The notes: generated by a model not told the origin, from the letters alone. A stretch of 64,000 bases of DNA from Deltaproteobacteria bacterium (GCA_016192705.1 JACPTQ010000030.1:1-64000), one strand, 5' to 3'. Positions 23,161-33,297 are shown, counted from the stretch's first letter. Numbers and translations: made by a program.

Positions 23161-26100
23161 TCAGAACTTTGGCGCCATCGACTGCTTAAGCGAAGCGACG
23201 TGGGCGTGGATCGACCGCTCCAGCCGGGGGGCAAGGCGCGCCGCGAGCGCACGCTTCGCCGCATCTGCCGCCGGCGCCGTCGCCGCCATCCACGAGTCGT
23301 ATGTGTGCCCCACACGCGCGAGGAAGTGGTTCGCGAACCGTTTCGCGAAAACCGGCGCCTCTCGCGCGAGACCCGCCGCGTACGCCTCCATATTTCGCTC
23401 CGCCGCATACGCCCGCTCCCAGTCGGCGGGCCCGATCTTCGGCGCCCAGTTGCATGCGATCGCCCGCTCGAGCCACTTGTCCTCCCTCGGAACCCCCGAA
23501 ATCTTGATGGGACAAAGATCATACGGCAAATCTCGCAAACAGACGGTAAGCAGCTTGTCGAGGATCGTCCCCTTGACGCTCGACACCAGTGGGCTCATGA
23601 CGGCATTTAACCCCTTCGCGAGCAAGCTCCGCACGAGATTCGTGAGCTTGTCCGCAAGGTAGTTCTCAAGCGTGGTGACGACGTAGTCAAAGACGAACGT
23701 GACAGCGACAACGAGCGCCCCACCCGCAAACGGGATCGCTGCGACCGCACTCGCCGCCGCATCGCGCACCGGGTTTACGAGTGACCGCAGCTTCCTGAAG
23801 CCTTCCGCGAGAAGCGACCTCGCCTTTGGCAAAATGAACCGCTCAAGCCGCTCCGCGAGAAGCGCCTGCACGTTCTGAACGATGACGTTGAGCATGCTGT
23901 CCTCGCCCGGGTTCTTCGCAATCCCCTTGAACTCGAGGAGCATGTTCTTCAGGTCTTGCTGCGCTTTCTTAAATTCGTCCTTCGCGGCCTCAAGCAGCTT
24001 TTCGTCTGCATCGGTTTTCACCGACTTGCCTGCGATCTTCACCTTGAGGTCCGAAAGAGCGTCTCTCGCCTTCACGATCTCCTGTTGTGCGGCATCGATC
24101 TTTTTCTTCCACTCCGTCCAGTTGGGCGTGAACTTCTCGAGGTACCGCTTCACCCACGCTTCGATGAGCTCCCCCTTCACGTTCGCGAGGTCGTTCATGA
24201 TCTGCCTCACATCCCCGAGCTTCGGAAGCAAGAAATCGAGAACGAACCCGACGAGCCCGCCGACCTTACTCTGGACACCGCCCGGATCCCCTCCTGCTTG
24301 AGTCACGTCTTGCTTCGCATCCGCGGCCGGCTTTGCGCGCGCCCAAACCTCGTCCGAGTACTGAAACCGCTCGCACTTCATCCAGCCCGGCTCTTGCGCG
24401 TAGGCCGACGCGTCGTACGACGGCGCCTCGACATACCAAGGCGATTTCGCCTTCTTTGAGAACGCCTTCGATGCGCTCAAGGTTTTCGAGCTTTCGCCTG
24501 GGATCGCCCCGTAGCACCAGAGTCGCCCTTTGCTCTCAAACCCGCTCGTCGACATAATCCCACCCAAAACGACGGGGGTTTGTGTGCAAGCGAACGCTCC
24601 CGGTCGGTTCGTGGCTTCGATGCAAAAGACCGGGCCCCTCGCGTTCTCGGGAACCTTCGTGCGCGCGTGCTCAAGGAGCTCGAGCCGCGTCATGAAAGGA
24701 CCCGGACTGCTCGCGACCTTTGTGACACTCCCCCACGCCCCGTTCTTAATTCTCTCCGACACCTCCTGCAGAAGCATGGTGAACGAGTAGAGAAGGTACG
24801 CCGGAGCCCGGTACGGCCTCACCAAGGGCTCCTCGGTCTCATCCCGCACGTCCTTGTACCAGCCTCCATCCGGCGCCCGCTCGCCCGTGAGCGCTTCCTT
24901 CACGAGTGCACGGAGCCCCTCGCTCTTCTTGTCGTTAAGATTCATCGCGCCCGCGAGCTTTAAGAGCGTGATGTTCCTCAAGCCGTCCGGCAACTCCTTA
25001 GAGTCGACGAGCATGAGGTGCCGCATCGCCCCGCGGTGCCCAAGGAACGCCGCGTAGTCAGCCGGGGTCGCGAGATAGACCATCGTCAAAAAGTGTGACC
25101 ACTGGTCCTTCGTCACCGCGCTGTTCGGTCCACCGGGAAGCTCCTTTATCGAAAGCTCGACTTCGAGGAGCCGCTTTTTCTCCCGAGCGATGTCGTCCGG
25201 GGCCGCCGAGCACTGTCCCCCACTATAAACAAGCGAGCCCGAACCACACTTTTCCTCGTAGAACTTCTCACGTGCGTTGATACTCTTCTCAACGGACGTC
25301 TTCTTGTCGTCCAGATTTTTTTTCAGCTTGCTCACCTGATTGTCATCCGCCCACTTCTTAACCCAGTAGCCGAAGTTCGGAATGTTCCCCTCCGCGATCG
25401 TCGTCCACGAGAAGAGCCGCTTCGAGCAGTGAAGCGACGGCCGGTCGCCTGTCGGTCCCTGGTAATCGCGCACCCAGCGCCCCCCCTCACAGATCCAGGT
25501 TGCCTTCTCGATCCTCTTTCGCCCCGCATCACTTCGATCAAACCCGCAGAGCCATACCGGCTTGCCATCCTTGACTTGGGGCGACGTGTGGATCGCGCAG
25601 GTGTAGCCGCGACGGTACTGACCCCGCACGCAAGCGCCGCTCGAACAGTTCTCGGCAACCTCGTTTGCCCTCATCTCAAACCACTGCGCCATGCTCTTCT
25701 GGTCGTAGCCGCAAACGACATTCACCATAGAACCGCCGTCGAAGCGGCAGAAATCCTTGACGCCGCCATCGCCGCTGTCGTTCGACGTGTCCGAAAACCT
25801 GAGCTTCTCCTCGAACGACGGCTCCTTCGCGATCTCTTTCAGACTCTCCGTGCCGATGAGCGATGCGTTTCGCGTGCGACGCAGCTCCCCAAGGATGTCG
25901 TACGCATCGAAGATGTCCGTCATCCGCGGATTCTTGTCGACCGTGCCGTCCGCGAAGTCTTTGCACTCGGGGCGGTTGAACTTCCAGCAGTGGAGCCTCC
26001 CCCGCGCTGGCTGCGACACGACGTTCGCAATCTCGGGAAAAGCCCGGTCGACGTACGGCGTCGTCGCGCAGAGTTGCACCCCTTCCTCGAACGGCCCAGA

Positions 26101-27609
26101 TTCGACAAGGCCACGGGGCACGCCACAGACGAATGACTTTGTCCAGTCGGTGTTCTGGCCCCTGTGTGTGAGCGGTCGGTTCGCCTTGCAGTAGAGACGC
26201 TTGTGGCCAAAGAAGTAGAGGAGCTCTTCGCGCGTGAGAGAGTACATCTTCGGCTCGTCCGGGATCGGGAACGGTTTCTCGTCCTGCGCCTTCGCCTTGT
26301 TCTTGTATTTGTTGTCCGCCACATCCTTCCCCCACGTCTGGATCCGCATCATGTGGCACATCGAATCGATGTCGGCTTTCTCCGAAGCGGCACCACCTCC
26401 GGGCGCCGGGATTTGCACGCGGAAGATCCGCTGCCTGCAGCGAAAGCCGCTGCCCGCCTCGCCTCCAGGGGGCAGACGAAATGTTTCCTCGACATAGCCA
26501 CCCCCGACGCACCCCCACGGTGGAACCTTATACTCCCCCTTTTCCTTGTCGACCGACGTCGCGACAAAGGCGAAGGTGGTGTTCATCCAGTTCGAAGAAC
26601 AGACGGCCGTCTCCGAGGACCACTCCGTCGTCGTTCCGCGCTCCCCTTGCGCGAGCGGACGGCAGAAGATGAGCGGCTGGTCGTCGTGGCCCAAGGCGCC
26701 GCGCACCGCCAATCCGAGCTTTAACCCGCCAGTCCAGGCCGCGCCACTCTTGACCGGGCGACCAAAGATCGCTTGCGCGATGCCCGCATAGTTGTCGAAA
26801 CAGGGCAAGGCGGGAGCAATCCCCGTGCAAAACTTCTTCGGCGGGATCCTCTTCTCCGCGGGGATCTCGAGGAGACTTTCGGTGAGCCACTTCTGCCGGT
26901 CTTTCTTCGCGCCACTCATGTCTATAAAAAGGAGGCCCCCGAGACCTCCCGGCCCCGCCTTTCCGGCCGATTCATCCGGATCGACCTGGAGCTTCATGAA
27001 GGCGGATATCGACCGCTCAGGGGTTTGCGTCGGTGGCGCACCGCCCCCGGCTGGCGGCGGCGTTGACGGCGGCGGCACCCAAGCGATGATGTCCGGCGGC
27101 CCCTTCTTGCGAGTTCCGGTCGGCGGCGGTGGTGGTGGTGGCGGTGGCGGCGGTTTCACCAAATACTTCGTGAACGTCCCGCCGGTCGTATCGGCTCGAG
27201 TCGCCTCCGGCTTCTGCGTCACGCTCATCGGGTACTTGAACTCGCCCGGCGGTGGCCGGTTTGGCGCGCCGCTGTGCGAGAAGCTCCCCGACATCGTGTT
27301 CCCCGTGATCGTGACGCGGTACCACTGCCACCAACCGCCGCCAATTCGGCGAAACTCGAGAACCCGACTCGCCGCATTGAAGCCCACTGAGTCGACCGTT
27401 CCTCCCCCTTGCACGATGATCACCTGAAAACCACCACCCTGCGCGATGATCCGGAGCGCAAACGGGTAGTTGTTCGAGTGCCCCGTCCACTCGCCCACAG
27501 GGGTCGTCGTCGTCGGCGGCGGCACGGCCCGCATCATCCGCCCCTGAGCGAACGCAATCCCTTCTAGAGCGACCCAGAGCAACGCTGCGTAGCTTGCGAT
27601 CCTTTTCAT
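23161..27609 (-). CDS. Very large exported Cys-rich protein with an N-terminal Trp/Gly domain
   Basis: 1482 aa, ATG 27609 after GAGGAGAGC. Signal peptide 1-22. A domain of about 90 residues follows (about 38-125; GEWTGHSNNYPFAL, GGGTVDSVGFNA, RRIGGGWWQWYRVTITGN, then SGSFSH), which occurs twice in the next gene. A polyproline linker (about 150-185) leads to a long Cys-rich region (pairs such as FCTGIAPALPCF, WGCVGGGY, RLYCKAN). Near 1110-1235 is a coiled coil, and near 1283-1316 a strongly hydrophobic stretch (AIPFAGGALVVAVTFVFDYV), then amphipathic helices to the end. No known family is recognised. It is presumably exported; a membrane-inserting C terminus is inference. Confidence 0.7.
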   Translation of the reverse strand: MKRIASYAALLWVALEGIAFAQGRMMRAVPPPTTTTPVGEWTGHSNNYPFALRIIAQGGGFQVIIVQGGGTVDSVGFNAASRVLEFRRIGGGWWQWYRVTITGNTMSGSFSHSGAPNRPPPGEFKYPMSVTQKPEATRADTTGGTFTKYLVKPPPPPPPPPPPTGTRKKGPPDIIAWVPPPSTPPPAGGGAPPTQTPERSISAFMKLQVDPDESAGKAGPGGLGGLLFIDMSGAKKDRQKWLTESLLEIPAEKRIPPKKFCTGIAPALPCFDNYAGIAQAIFGRPVKSGAAWTGGLKLGLAVRGALGHDDQPLIFCRPLAQGERGTTTEWSSETAVCSSNWMNTTFAFVATSVDKEKGEYKVPPWGCVGGGYVEETFRLPPGGEAGSGFRCRQRIFRVQIPAPGGGAASEKADIDSMCHMMRIQTWGKDVADNKYKNKAKAQDEKPFPIPDEPKMYSLTREELLYFFGHKRLYCKANRPLTHRGQNTDWTKSFVCGVPRGLVESGPFEEGVQLCATTPYVDRAFPEIANVVSQPARGRLHCWKFNRPECKDFADGTVDKNPRMTDIFDAYDILGELRRTRNASLIGTESLKEIAKEPSFEEKLRFSDTSNDSGDGGVKDFCRFDGGSMVNVVCGYDQKSMAQWFEMRANEVAENCSSGACVRGQYRRGYTCAIHTSPQVKDGKPVWLCGFDRSDAGRKRIEKATWICEGGRWVRDYQGPTGDRPSLHCSKRLFSWTTIAEGNIPNFGYWVKKWADDNQVSKLKKNLDDKKTSVEKSINAREKFYEEKCGSGSLVYSGGQCSAAPDDIAREKKRLLEVELSIKELPGGPNSAVTKDQWSHFLTMVYLATPADYAAFLGHRGAMRHLMLVDSKELPDGLRNITLLKLAGAMNLNDKKSEGLRALVKEALTGERAPDGGWYKDVRDETEEPLVRPYRAPAYLLYSFTMLLQEVSERIKNGAWGSVTKVASSPGPFMTRLELLEHARTKVPENARGPVFCIEATNRPGAFACTQTPVVLGGIMSTSGFESKGRLWCYGAIPGESSKTLSASKAFSKKAKSPWYVEAPSYDASAYAQEPGWMKCERFQYSDEVWARAKPAADAKQDVTQAGGDPGGVQSKVGGLVGFVLDFLLPKLGDVRQIMNDLANVKGELIEAWVKRYLEKFTPNWTEWKKKIDAAQQEIVKARDALSDLKVKIAGKSVKTDADEKLLEAAKDEFKKAQQDLKNMLLEFKGIAKNPGEDSMLNVIVQNVQALLAERLERFILPKARSLLAEGFRKLRSLVNPVRDAAASAVAAIPFAGGALVVAVTFVFDYVVTTLENYLADKLTNLVRSLLAKGLNAVMSPLVSSVKGTILDKLLTVCLRDLPYDLCPIKISGVPREDKWLERAIACNWAPKIGPADWERAYAAERNMEAYAAGLAREAPVFAKRFANHFLARVGHTYDSWMAATAPAADAAKRALAARLAPRLERSIHAHVASLKQSMAPKF
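27217..27500 (-). other. Trp/Gly domain copy 1 (start of the 1482-aa protein)
   Basis: Coding region for the GEWTG...SNNYPF...GGGWWQWYRVTITGNTMSG domain. It is closely similar at DNA level to the two copies at 27700-27985 and 28010-28300. Confidence 0.8.
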
Positions 27610-27651
27610 CTTGCTCTCCTCAACTGCGGTTTGCGTTTTATCACGTGTTTA

Positions 27652-29754
27652 TTACCGCCCGGGAAGCCTGAGCCTACCTCTGACCACCGGCTTCTTCGTC
27701 AGGCTCGTCGTCCACTTGAACTCGCTCCGCAGTGGTCGGTCTGGAGTATCGGTGTGCGAGAAGGTCCCCGACATCGTGTTCCCCGTGATCGTGACGCGAT
27801 ACCACTGCCACCAGCCGCCGCCAATCCGGCGAAACTCGAGAACCCAGCTTTCCGCATTGAAGCTCACCGAGTCGACCGTCCCGCCACCCGTGGTGATCGT
27901 CGCCGAAAACCCCGATGCCGTCTTGGCGATCGAAACCGCGAATGGGTAGTTGTTCGACTGCCCGGTCCACTCGCCCACAGGGGTCGTTGGCGGCGGCGGC
28001 GCCTTTCGCGTCATGTTCGTCGTCCACTTGAACTCGCTCCGCGACGGCCGGTCTGGCGTGTCGGTGTGCGAGAAGGTCCCCGACATCGTGTTCCCCGTGA
28101 TCGTGACGCGATACCACTGCCACCAGCCGCCGCCAATCCGGCGAAACACGAGGACCCGGCTTTCCGCGTTGAAGCTCACCGAGTCGACCGTCCCGCCACC
28201 CGTGGTGATCGTCACCGAATAGCCGGATTGCGTTTTCGCGATCGACACCGCGAATGGGTAGTTGTTCGACTGCCCCGTCCACTCGCCGATGGGGGTCGTC
28301 GTCGGCGGCGCCGAAGGCTCTTTCTCCCCGTGGGGGATTGGATCCCCCGGGACCACTGGAACCACCGGTGGCGTGACGATCGGATCCGTCGTCCCTGGTG
28401 TTTTAACGTGCGAGACGCCACACGCCTCGGCAATCTCCTTGTAGATCGCTTTGCCCGGCGTGACCCCCGTCTTCATGAGGAAACTAAGAACCTTCTCCAC
28501 GAGGTGCCCGACCTTTGCCACCGCCGAAGCCCCGTGGGTCAACGCGGCGATGGCAACCTCGAGAACAAGCGCCCCCGCGATCTCGCACGCCGTGCCCGAG
28601 ATAATGTGCCACCACTCTTTCGCTTTCAGCTTCTGGACACACGCCCAAAGCGCCGACACACCGGTCTTGATTTTCGGGATCTGCGCCGAGACGTAGTAGC
28701 CGAGCCCGCACTGGAGCAGCACCGGAATCGCTATTGGCGCAAGCCCGATCGCAAGCCCGCCGCAGACCCATTTGTGCTCCCACGCCTGCTCAAGCGCCCC
28801 CTTGAGGAGCCCGAGGATCGACCCCACAAGGTCCGGGATCTCGCAGATGAAGCCCTTCTTGAACTGGAGGTGGCACGTCGCGGCGAACTCCCCTCCCACC
28901 GCCTTGAGCAGTTGATTCGTCAGGTCGACCTTGTTGAAGAGCTCGACGATCTTCGAGCACGAACCAAGATTCTCCTTCGCCCAGGCGACAACCTTGTCCC
29001 ACATCTCGGAGAATTTTCCCGGCTTGTCCAGAGGCCCGGGTGGCGTCTTATCCTTGTCATCCTTGTCCTTCGGCTTCGGCGGCTCGACGCACATCTTCTT
29101 CGCGAACGCGAGACGCCCCTCGGCGAGACAGAGTTGCTCCTTTGACGCGGCACCAAGTCCCTGGCCCGCGTACTTCTTCGCCTTGGCAAGATAGTTCTTC
29201 GCCTTCGCGAGCTCACTCTGGACGGCGCTCTCTTGCGCTGGGGTCATCGGGACCTGGCACTGAAACGCATTCACCGTCCCCTCGACCACGGGGATCCGCG
29301 CTTTGACCTGCGAGAGCCACGTCGATGGCGTTCCTTTCGGCTGCCAGCACGCCTCGGTCTTGACGGGGGGAGTCACCTTCGGGTCGCACCCCGGATACCC
29401 CGCGTTCTTTACGTTGTTGAAAAGCGGCCACGCCTTGTCGTACGCGGGAATGTATTTCGCGGGCCACGAATCGGTCTTCGAGTTGCTCACGCAGTTCTGC
29501 GCTGCGCCGACCGCCTTCAACCCGTCACCCGTCGCCGAACACCCCTTCGATGCGAGGATCGAGAGAAACTGGTTGCACTGGTTTTGCACCTTCTCGCGTC
29601 CGCAGATCACTTTCTCAAAGTCGCTCTTCCCCGCGCACCCGTGATTGTCGAGCCAGGTATCCCAGGGCTCTGAGATCTTTGCCTCGCCCCGGTTCCCCAG
29701 CATCGCCACAAGCGCCGCCGCCGAAAGACCAACATTCACGACGCGCATCATCAT
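27652..29754 (-). CDS. Large exported Cys-rich protein ending in two Trp/Gly domains
   Basis: 700 aa, ATG 29754 (SD GGGGG); signal peptide 1-24. The first half is Cys-rich with helical Lys/Ala stretches and a Lys/Asp/Pro linker near 225-245. Two hydrophobic helical stretches (about 328-365, CGGLAIGLAPIAIPVLLQCG; and about 385-425, ACEIAGALVLEVAIAALTHG) could span or insert in a membrane. From about 485 two tandem copies of the GEWTGQSNNYPFAVSIA...WWQWYRVTITG domain follow (about 485-570 and 588-678), separated by a Pro-rich linker. It lies 42 bp upstream of the 1482-aa gene, same strand, likely co-transcribed. Function unknown. Confidence 0.7.
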   Translation of the reverse strand: MMMRVVNVGLSAAALVAMLGNRGEAKISEPWDTWLDNHGCAGKSDFEKVICGREKVQNQCNQFLSILASKGCSATGDGLKAVGAAQNCVSNSKTDSWPAKYIPAYDKAWPLFNNVKNAGYPGCDPKVTPPVKTEACWQPKGTPSTWLSQVKARIPVVEGTVNAFQCQVPMTPAQESAVQSELAKAKNYLAKAKKYAGQGLGAASKEQLCLAEGRLAFAKKMCVEPPKPKDKDDKDKTPPGPLDKPGKFSEMWDKVVAWAKENLGSCSKIVELFNKVDLTNQLLKAVGGEFAATCHLQFKKGFICEIPDLVGSILGLLKGALEQAWEHKWVCGGLAIGLAPIAIPVLLQCGLGYYVSAQIPKIKTGVSALWACVQKLKAKEWWHIISGTACEIAGALVLEVAIAALTHGASAVAKVGHLVEKVLSFLMKTGVTPGKAIYKEIAEACGVSHVKTPGTTDPIVTPPVVPVVPGDPIPHGEKEPSAPPTTTPIGEWTGQSNNYPFAVSIAKTQSGYSVTITTGGGTVDSVSFNAESRVLVFRRIGGGWWQWYRVTITGNTMSGTFSHTDTPDRPSRSEFKWTTNMTRKAPPPPTTPVGEWTGQSNNYPFAVSIAKTASGFSATITTGGGTVDSVSFNAESWVLEFRRIGGGWWQWYRVTITGNTMSGTFSHTDTPDRPLRSEFKWTTSLTKKPVVRGRLRLPGR
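27700..28300 (-). repeat. Tandem pair of Trp/Gly domain coding repeats
   Basis: Two copies of about 285 bp, nearly identical over long stretches (for example 27760-27840 and 28070-28150), consistent with recent duplication or gene conversion within the gene and with the related copy at 27217-27500. Confidence 0.8.
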
Positions 29755-29885
29755 GGAACCCCCTTTTGTTCCCCGCCTCTTCTTTAGACGCCGACACAGA
29801 TGAATTCATTCAATAAGAAACCCATGGGGGATCGGGGTCAAGGGCGCCATCTTCGCTTTCGCAATCTGCTATTCTTGGCCCTGTT

Positions 29886-30521
29886 TTGCCGCGCTTGACA
29901 CCAAAGATTCCCACGATCGCGATTGCGGGCGGCACCGCGTCCGGCAAATCGACGGTCGCGCGAAAGATCGTCGAAGCCTTCGACCCGCACCGCGTCGTTC
30001 TCCTTGAGCAAGACGCGTACTACAAGAATCTCTCGCACCTGCCGCTTCGCGAACGCCGCCGCGTCAACTTCGATCACCCCGACGCCTTCGACGACGCGCT
30101 CCTCCTTCGCCACCTTCGCGCGCTCAAAGCCGGCCGTGCGATCGACGCACCGGTTTACTCGTTCACACGTTACACGCGCGAGCGGTTCACGCGCCGCATC
30201 GCGCCCGGCGACGCCATCGTCGTCGAAGGGATCCTCCTCCTCGCGAGCCCCGAGCTTCGCGACGCCTTCGACATCAAGATTTACGTCGACGCCGAAGACG
30301 ACATCCGCCTCATTCGCCGGATCGTCCGCGACGTTAAAGAGCGCGGGCGGTCGCTGGAAAGCGTTATTGACCAATACCAGATGACCGTGCGCCCCATGCA
30401 CTTGACGTTCATCTACCCCCAGCGCCGCGTCGCCGACATCATCATCCCGTCGGCCGGCCGAAACGACATCGCCATCGACTGGGTCATTGGCGCCGTGCGC
30501 GAACGCCTCGCCAATCGTTAA
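29886..30521 (+). CDS. udk: Uridine kinase
   Basis: 211 aa; phosphorylates uridine/cytidine in pyrimidine salvage. Walker A is GGTASGKST; the uridine-binding segment is EQDAYYKNLSHLP followed by NFDHPDAFD; later ILLLASPELRD, DAEDDIRLIRRIVRD and RSLESVIDQY are family hallmarks. The start is a TTG (29886); an extended -10 (TGCTATTCT, 29867-29875) ends ten bases before it, so the leader is only a few bases. The 3' end overlaps plsB by 4 bp, tail to tail. Confidence 0.93.
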   Translation: MPRLTPKIPTIAIAGGTASGKSTVARKIVEAFDPHRVVLLEQDAYYKNLSHLPLRERRRVNFDHPDAFDDALLLRHLRALKAGRAIDAPVYSFTRYTRERFTRRIAPGDAIVVEGILLLASPELRDAFDIKIYVDAEDDIRLIRRIVRDVKERGRSLESVIDQYQMTVRPMHLTFIYPQRRVADIIIPSAGRNDIAIDWVIGAVRERLANR

Positions 30522-32890
30522 GGGAGCGGCGACAGCAACTCGGTCGGCGTCTGTTTCCCAGCCGAACGAAGGAGCCCGCCCCCCGCGACCTCCAAGTGGC
30601 CAAGCTCGCATGCCATCGCGACGGCGTTGTCGATGAGCGCGCGCGAGGCGGACTCTGCATGCTTTGTCGCCCCTGTGACGAGATCGCGTCGAATCCGCGC
30701 AAGCACACGCTTCGCCCAATCCCGCGCAGCAAGTGAATTGCCCGCCCCGTCGCAGAGCTCGGCGAACGTCTCCCGATACGCCTCAACCGCGGGCGCAAGC
30801 AGGGCAGCGACATCCGTCTCACCGACAACACCCGTGAGCGCCGAAAGCCGCGCGCAGGCCTCATCGAAATTCGCGTCGAACGTGCGACCCGTTCGAAACG
30901 AGAACTCGAGCCGAAAGAGCCGTGACAGTGCCAACGCGCGCGCTCGGTCTCGCCCAGCCGCCGCGACAATCGCCTCGGCCGCAAAGAGGTGCAGGATTGT
31001 GTTTTTGTAAAAGTCGAGGGCAAGTCGACTGGCGTCGTCCACCGTAACGAACGAAGTTCCGTCGACCGTCTCGCGCCTTACCGTTTTCGCGCGCACAAAC
31101 AGTTCAACCGCCTCGAGATCCCAATCGCGCCCCTCCGCAATCGCGCGCGACGGCGACCCTCCTCGCACAAGCGCCTCCGCAATCCACGCTTGAACGCGCT
31201 CACGAATTGTTGTTTCCGCAAGACCACGGCCGCCCGCCGTAAGGAGCGCCGCCGCCACAACCGCCGCGGGCGTGACGGGCGTCACCCGGTTAATTTCACC
31301 AACGACCGTGTGCCCAAGCGCCGCCGTTGCCTCGCGCCACGGCTCTCCATCCGCCTCGCCGCGCGAAAGCCCACGCGCTTCCACGAATCCACCGAGATCG
31401 ATGGGCCGCGCAAACCGCACCTCGACGCGCCCATACCGCGACCACAGCACACGCCCCGCGCGCACCACCGCCCACGCATCTTCGCGCTTCTTCTCGCCGC
31501 CCGAGAGCTCGCGCAAATACGACTCCGATTCGACGAGCCGTTCATACGAAATAGAAATCGGCACGACCGCGATCGATTCACGCGCCGCGCTCGTTCGCCA
31601 CGCGTCGACGACCATCGACAGCATGCCGAACTTCGGTGCGAGCAGTTTCCCAGTTCGGCTTCGGCCGCCTTCGATAAAAAACTCGACCGGATACCCCGCG
31701 CGAAAAAGCGCCTTCACGTAGTTTCGAAAGATCGCCGCGTAGAGGCGGTCGCCGCGAAACGAGCGCCGTAAGAAAAAGGCGCCCGCGCGCCGAAAAATCG
31801 CGCCGAGCGGCCAGAACGAAAGATTCTCGCCCGCGGCGATGTGTGGCGGAAAAAGTCCCTCCTCAAAAAAGAGGTACGACAAAACGAGATAATCGACGTG
31901 GCTTTTGTGCGACGGCACGAGGCAAAGTCGCGACCGTCGCGCGACGTCGCGAAGCGCGGCGAGACCATCGCGGTCAACGTCAATACCGCGGTAAATGCGC
32001 CGAAAAATAAACCGCATGACGCGCGCGAGAAATCGAATCATCCAGAGCCGAAAATTTGCCGCGACCTCGCCGATCATCTTCGCCGCGCGCCCGTGAATCT
32101 CAGGCGCCGGGCGCCCCTCGTCTCGCGACGCCCCGTGAATCGCTTCGCGCACCGCCTGGGACCTAAGCACGAGCTCCTTGAGCCGCCACGCCGGTGTGAG
32201 CGGTGGACCCGTTACGACGCGGCGCTCGCGCTGGATGCGATACCGAAGGTCAGCGAGCAGCGCGTGCGTGTCGGCGCCTCGGACAGCGGAAAACCTCGCC
32301 AAATCGACGACGGGCGCGACTTTCGCGATGAGCCGGTTGCGGTACCAGATGTAGAGCCAGAGTTTTCGCAACATCCCCGGCGACCCCACGTCACCAAACA
32401 GAATGTCCGCGAAGCGCCGTCGCCCACCTTGCGGCTCGCGCGACCACAAGAGCGCAACCGGAACAAACGTCGCCGGCAACCCCATGGTGACGAGCGGCAA
32501 GAGCGCCGCACGCGTTGGCGGTTCGCTGTGGCGTATCAGCGTTTGTGGTGCGCCCAGAAAAAGGATCGCCGCGCCGTTCGCTTTCGCGACCCGCGAGAGC
32601 CGTTCGGCATCGGATTCTCGGCGCCGCGCAAAAAGCGCGACCAGAAACCGCCACGGCCGAATGAAGAGGTTTGAAATCCCGACGGCCAGCTCCGGCACGC
32701 GAAGCCCCGCGCGACGAAGCGCCGACGACAACACCCACGCATCAAGCAAACTCTTCCCGAGGAGAACATAAAAGACGGGTCCCGCAAAACCATCGGCCGC
32801 CGAGAGCCGTTCGCGATCTTGCCCGTCCATCGCCGCGCGCCCGACAATCCACGACGCGACCTTCGCCCAAAACCCGGCGTGAGCCTTCAC
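30518..32890 (-). CDS. plsB: Glycerol-3-phosphate 1-O-acyltransferase (PlsB)
   Basis: 790 aa; first acylation of glycerol-3-phosphate at the inner membrane. The acyltransferase blocks are PSHKSHVDYL (HxxxxD), PLGAIFRRAGAFFLRR, FFIEGGRSRTGK and VPISISYERL, in the right order. Both the N-terminal and the long C-terminal helical domains of PlsB are present, so it is full length. GTG 32890 overlaps the stop of the CheY-like gene (GTGA), implying coupling. plsB is less common outside gamma- and deltaproteobacteria and chlamydiae. Confidence 0.93.
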   Translation of the reverse strand: MKAHAGFWAKVASWIVGRAAMDGQDRERLSAADGFAGPVFYVLLGKSLLDAWVLSSALRRAGLRVPELAVGISNLFIRPWRFLVALFARRRESDAERLSRVAKANGAAILFLGAPQTLIRHSEPPTRAALLPLVTMGLPATFVPVALLWSREPQGGRRRFADILFGDVGSPGMLRKLWLYIWYRNRLIAKVAPVVDLARFSAVRGADTHALLADLRYRIQRERRVVTGPPLTPAWRLKELVLRSQAVREAIHGASRDEGRPAPEIHGRAAKMIGEVAANFRLWMIRFLARVMRFIFRRIYRGIDVDRDGLAALRDVARRSRLCLVPSHKSHVDYLVLSYLFFEEGLFPPHIAAGENLSFWPLGAIFRRAGAFFLRRSFRGDRLYAAIFRNYVKALFRAGYPVEFFIEGGRSRTGKLLAPKFGMLSMVVDAWRTSAARESIAVVPISISYERLVESESYLRELSGGEKKREDAWAVVRAGRVLWSRYGRVEVRFARPIDLGGFVEARGLSRGEADGEPWREATAALGHTVVGEINRVTPVTPAAVVAAALLTAGGRGLAETTIRERVQAWIAEALVRGGSPSRAIAEGRDWDLEAVELFVRAKTVRRETVDGTSFVTVDDASRLALDFYKNTILHLFAAEAIVAAAGRDRARALALSRLFRLEFSFRTGRTFDANFDEACARLSALTGVVGETDVAALLAPAVEAYRETFAELCDGAGNSLAARDWAKRVLARIRRDLVTGATKHAESASRALIDNAVAMACELGHLEVAGGGLLRSAGKQTPTELLSPLP

Positions 32891-33261
32891 AGCCCCAGCA
32901 GCGTTCGCACATGGCCGAGCAGCCCCGCCGCCTGAACGGGCTTAGGAATAAACACGTTCGCGCCAAGACTCATCGCGCGCCGTCGATCCTCGTCGCCCCC
33001 CTCCGTCGTGATGACGATGATGGGGATCTCCCGATGCACCGCGTCCCGCCGCACGAGCGAAATCAACTTGAGCCCATCCATCACCGGCATGTTGATGTCG
33101 GTCAGCAAAATGTCGTACCGGCGCGTCGCGAGCTTCTTGAGCGCGTCGACGCCATCCGTCGCTTCATCCACCACGAGCGCATCGATTCGCTTCAGCGCCT
33201 GCACGATGAGCGCCCGCATCGGCGCCGAGTCCTCGCTGACGAGCGCCCGTCGTTCAGTCAT
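32887..33261 (-). CDS. Single-domain response regulator (CheY-like)
   Basis: 124 aa, one receiver domain with no output domain. Acidic pocket SED near residue 10, phospho-acceptor Asp in DILLTDINMPVMDG, Thr in ITTEGGDED and Lys in IPKPVQ. It is probably a phosphorylation partner of the receiver-histidine kinase just upstream, acting by protein contact. It starts at ATG 33261 directly downstream of a leaderless promoter and is coupled to plsB, an unusual pairing. Confidence 0.88.
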   Translation of the reverse strand: MTERRALVSEDSAPMRALIVQALKRIDALVVDEATDGVDALKKLATRRYDILLTDINMPVMDGLKLISLVRRDAVHREIPIIVITTEGGDEDRRRAMSLGANVFIPKPVQAAGLLGHVRTLLGL

Positions 33262-33297
33262 GGGCGCAGTATACGGCTTTCATCCCCATCGCCTCAA
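33262..33297 (-). promoter_or_regulatory. Leaderless promoter of the CheY-like gene
   Basis: Minus strand: TTGAGG (33292-33297), 18 bp, TATACT (33268-33273), 6 bp, ATG 33261. The -35 lies inside the end of the upstream kinase gene. Confidence 0.6.
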
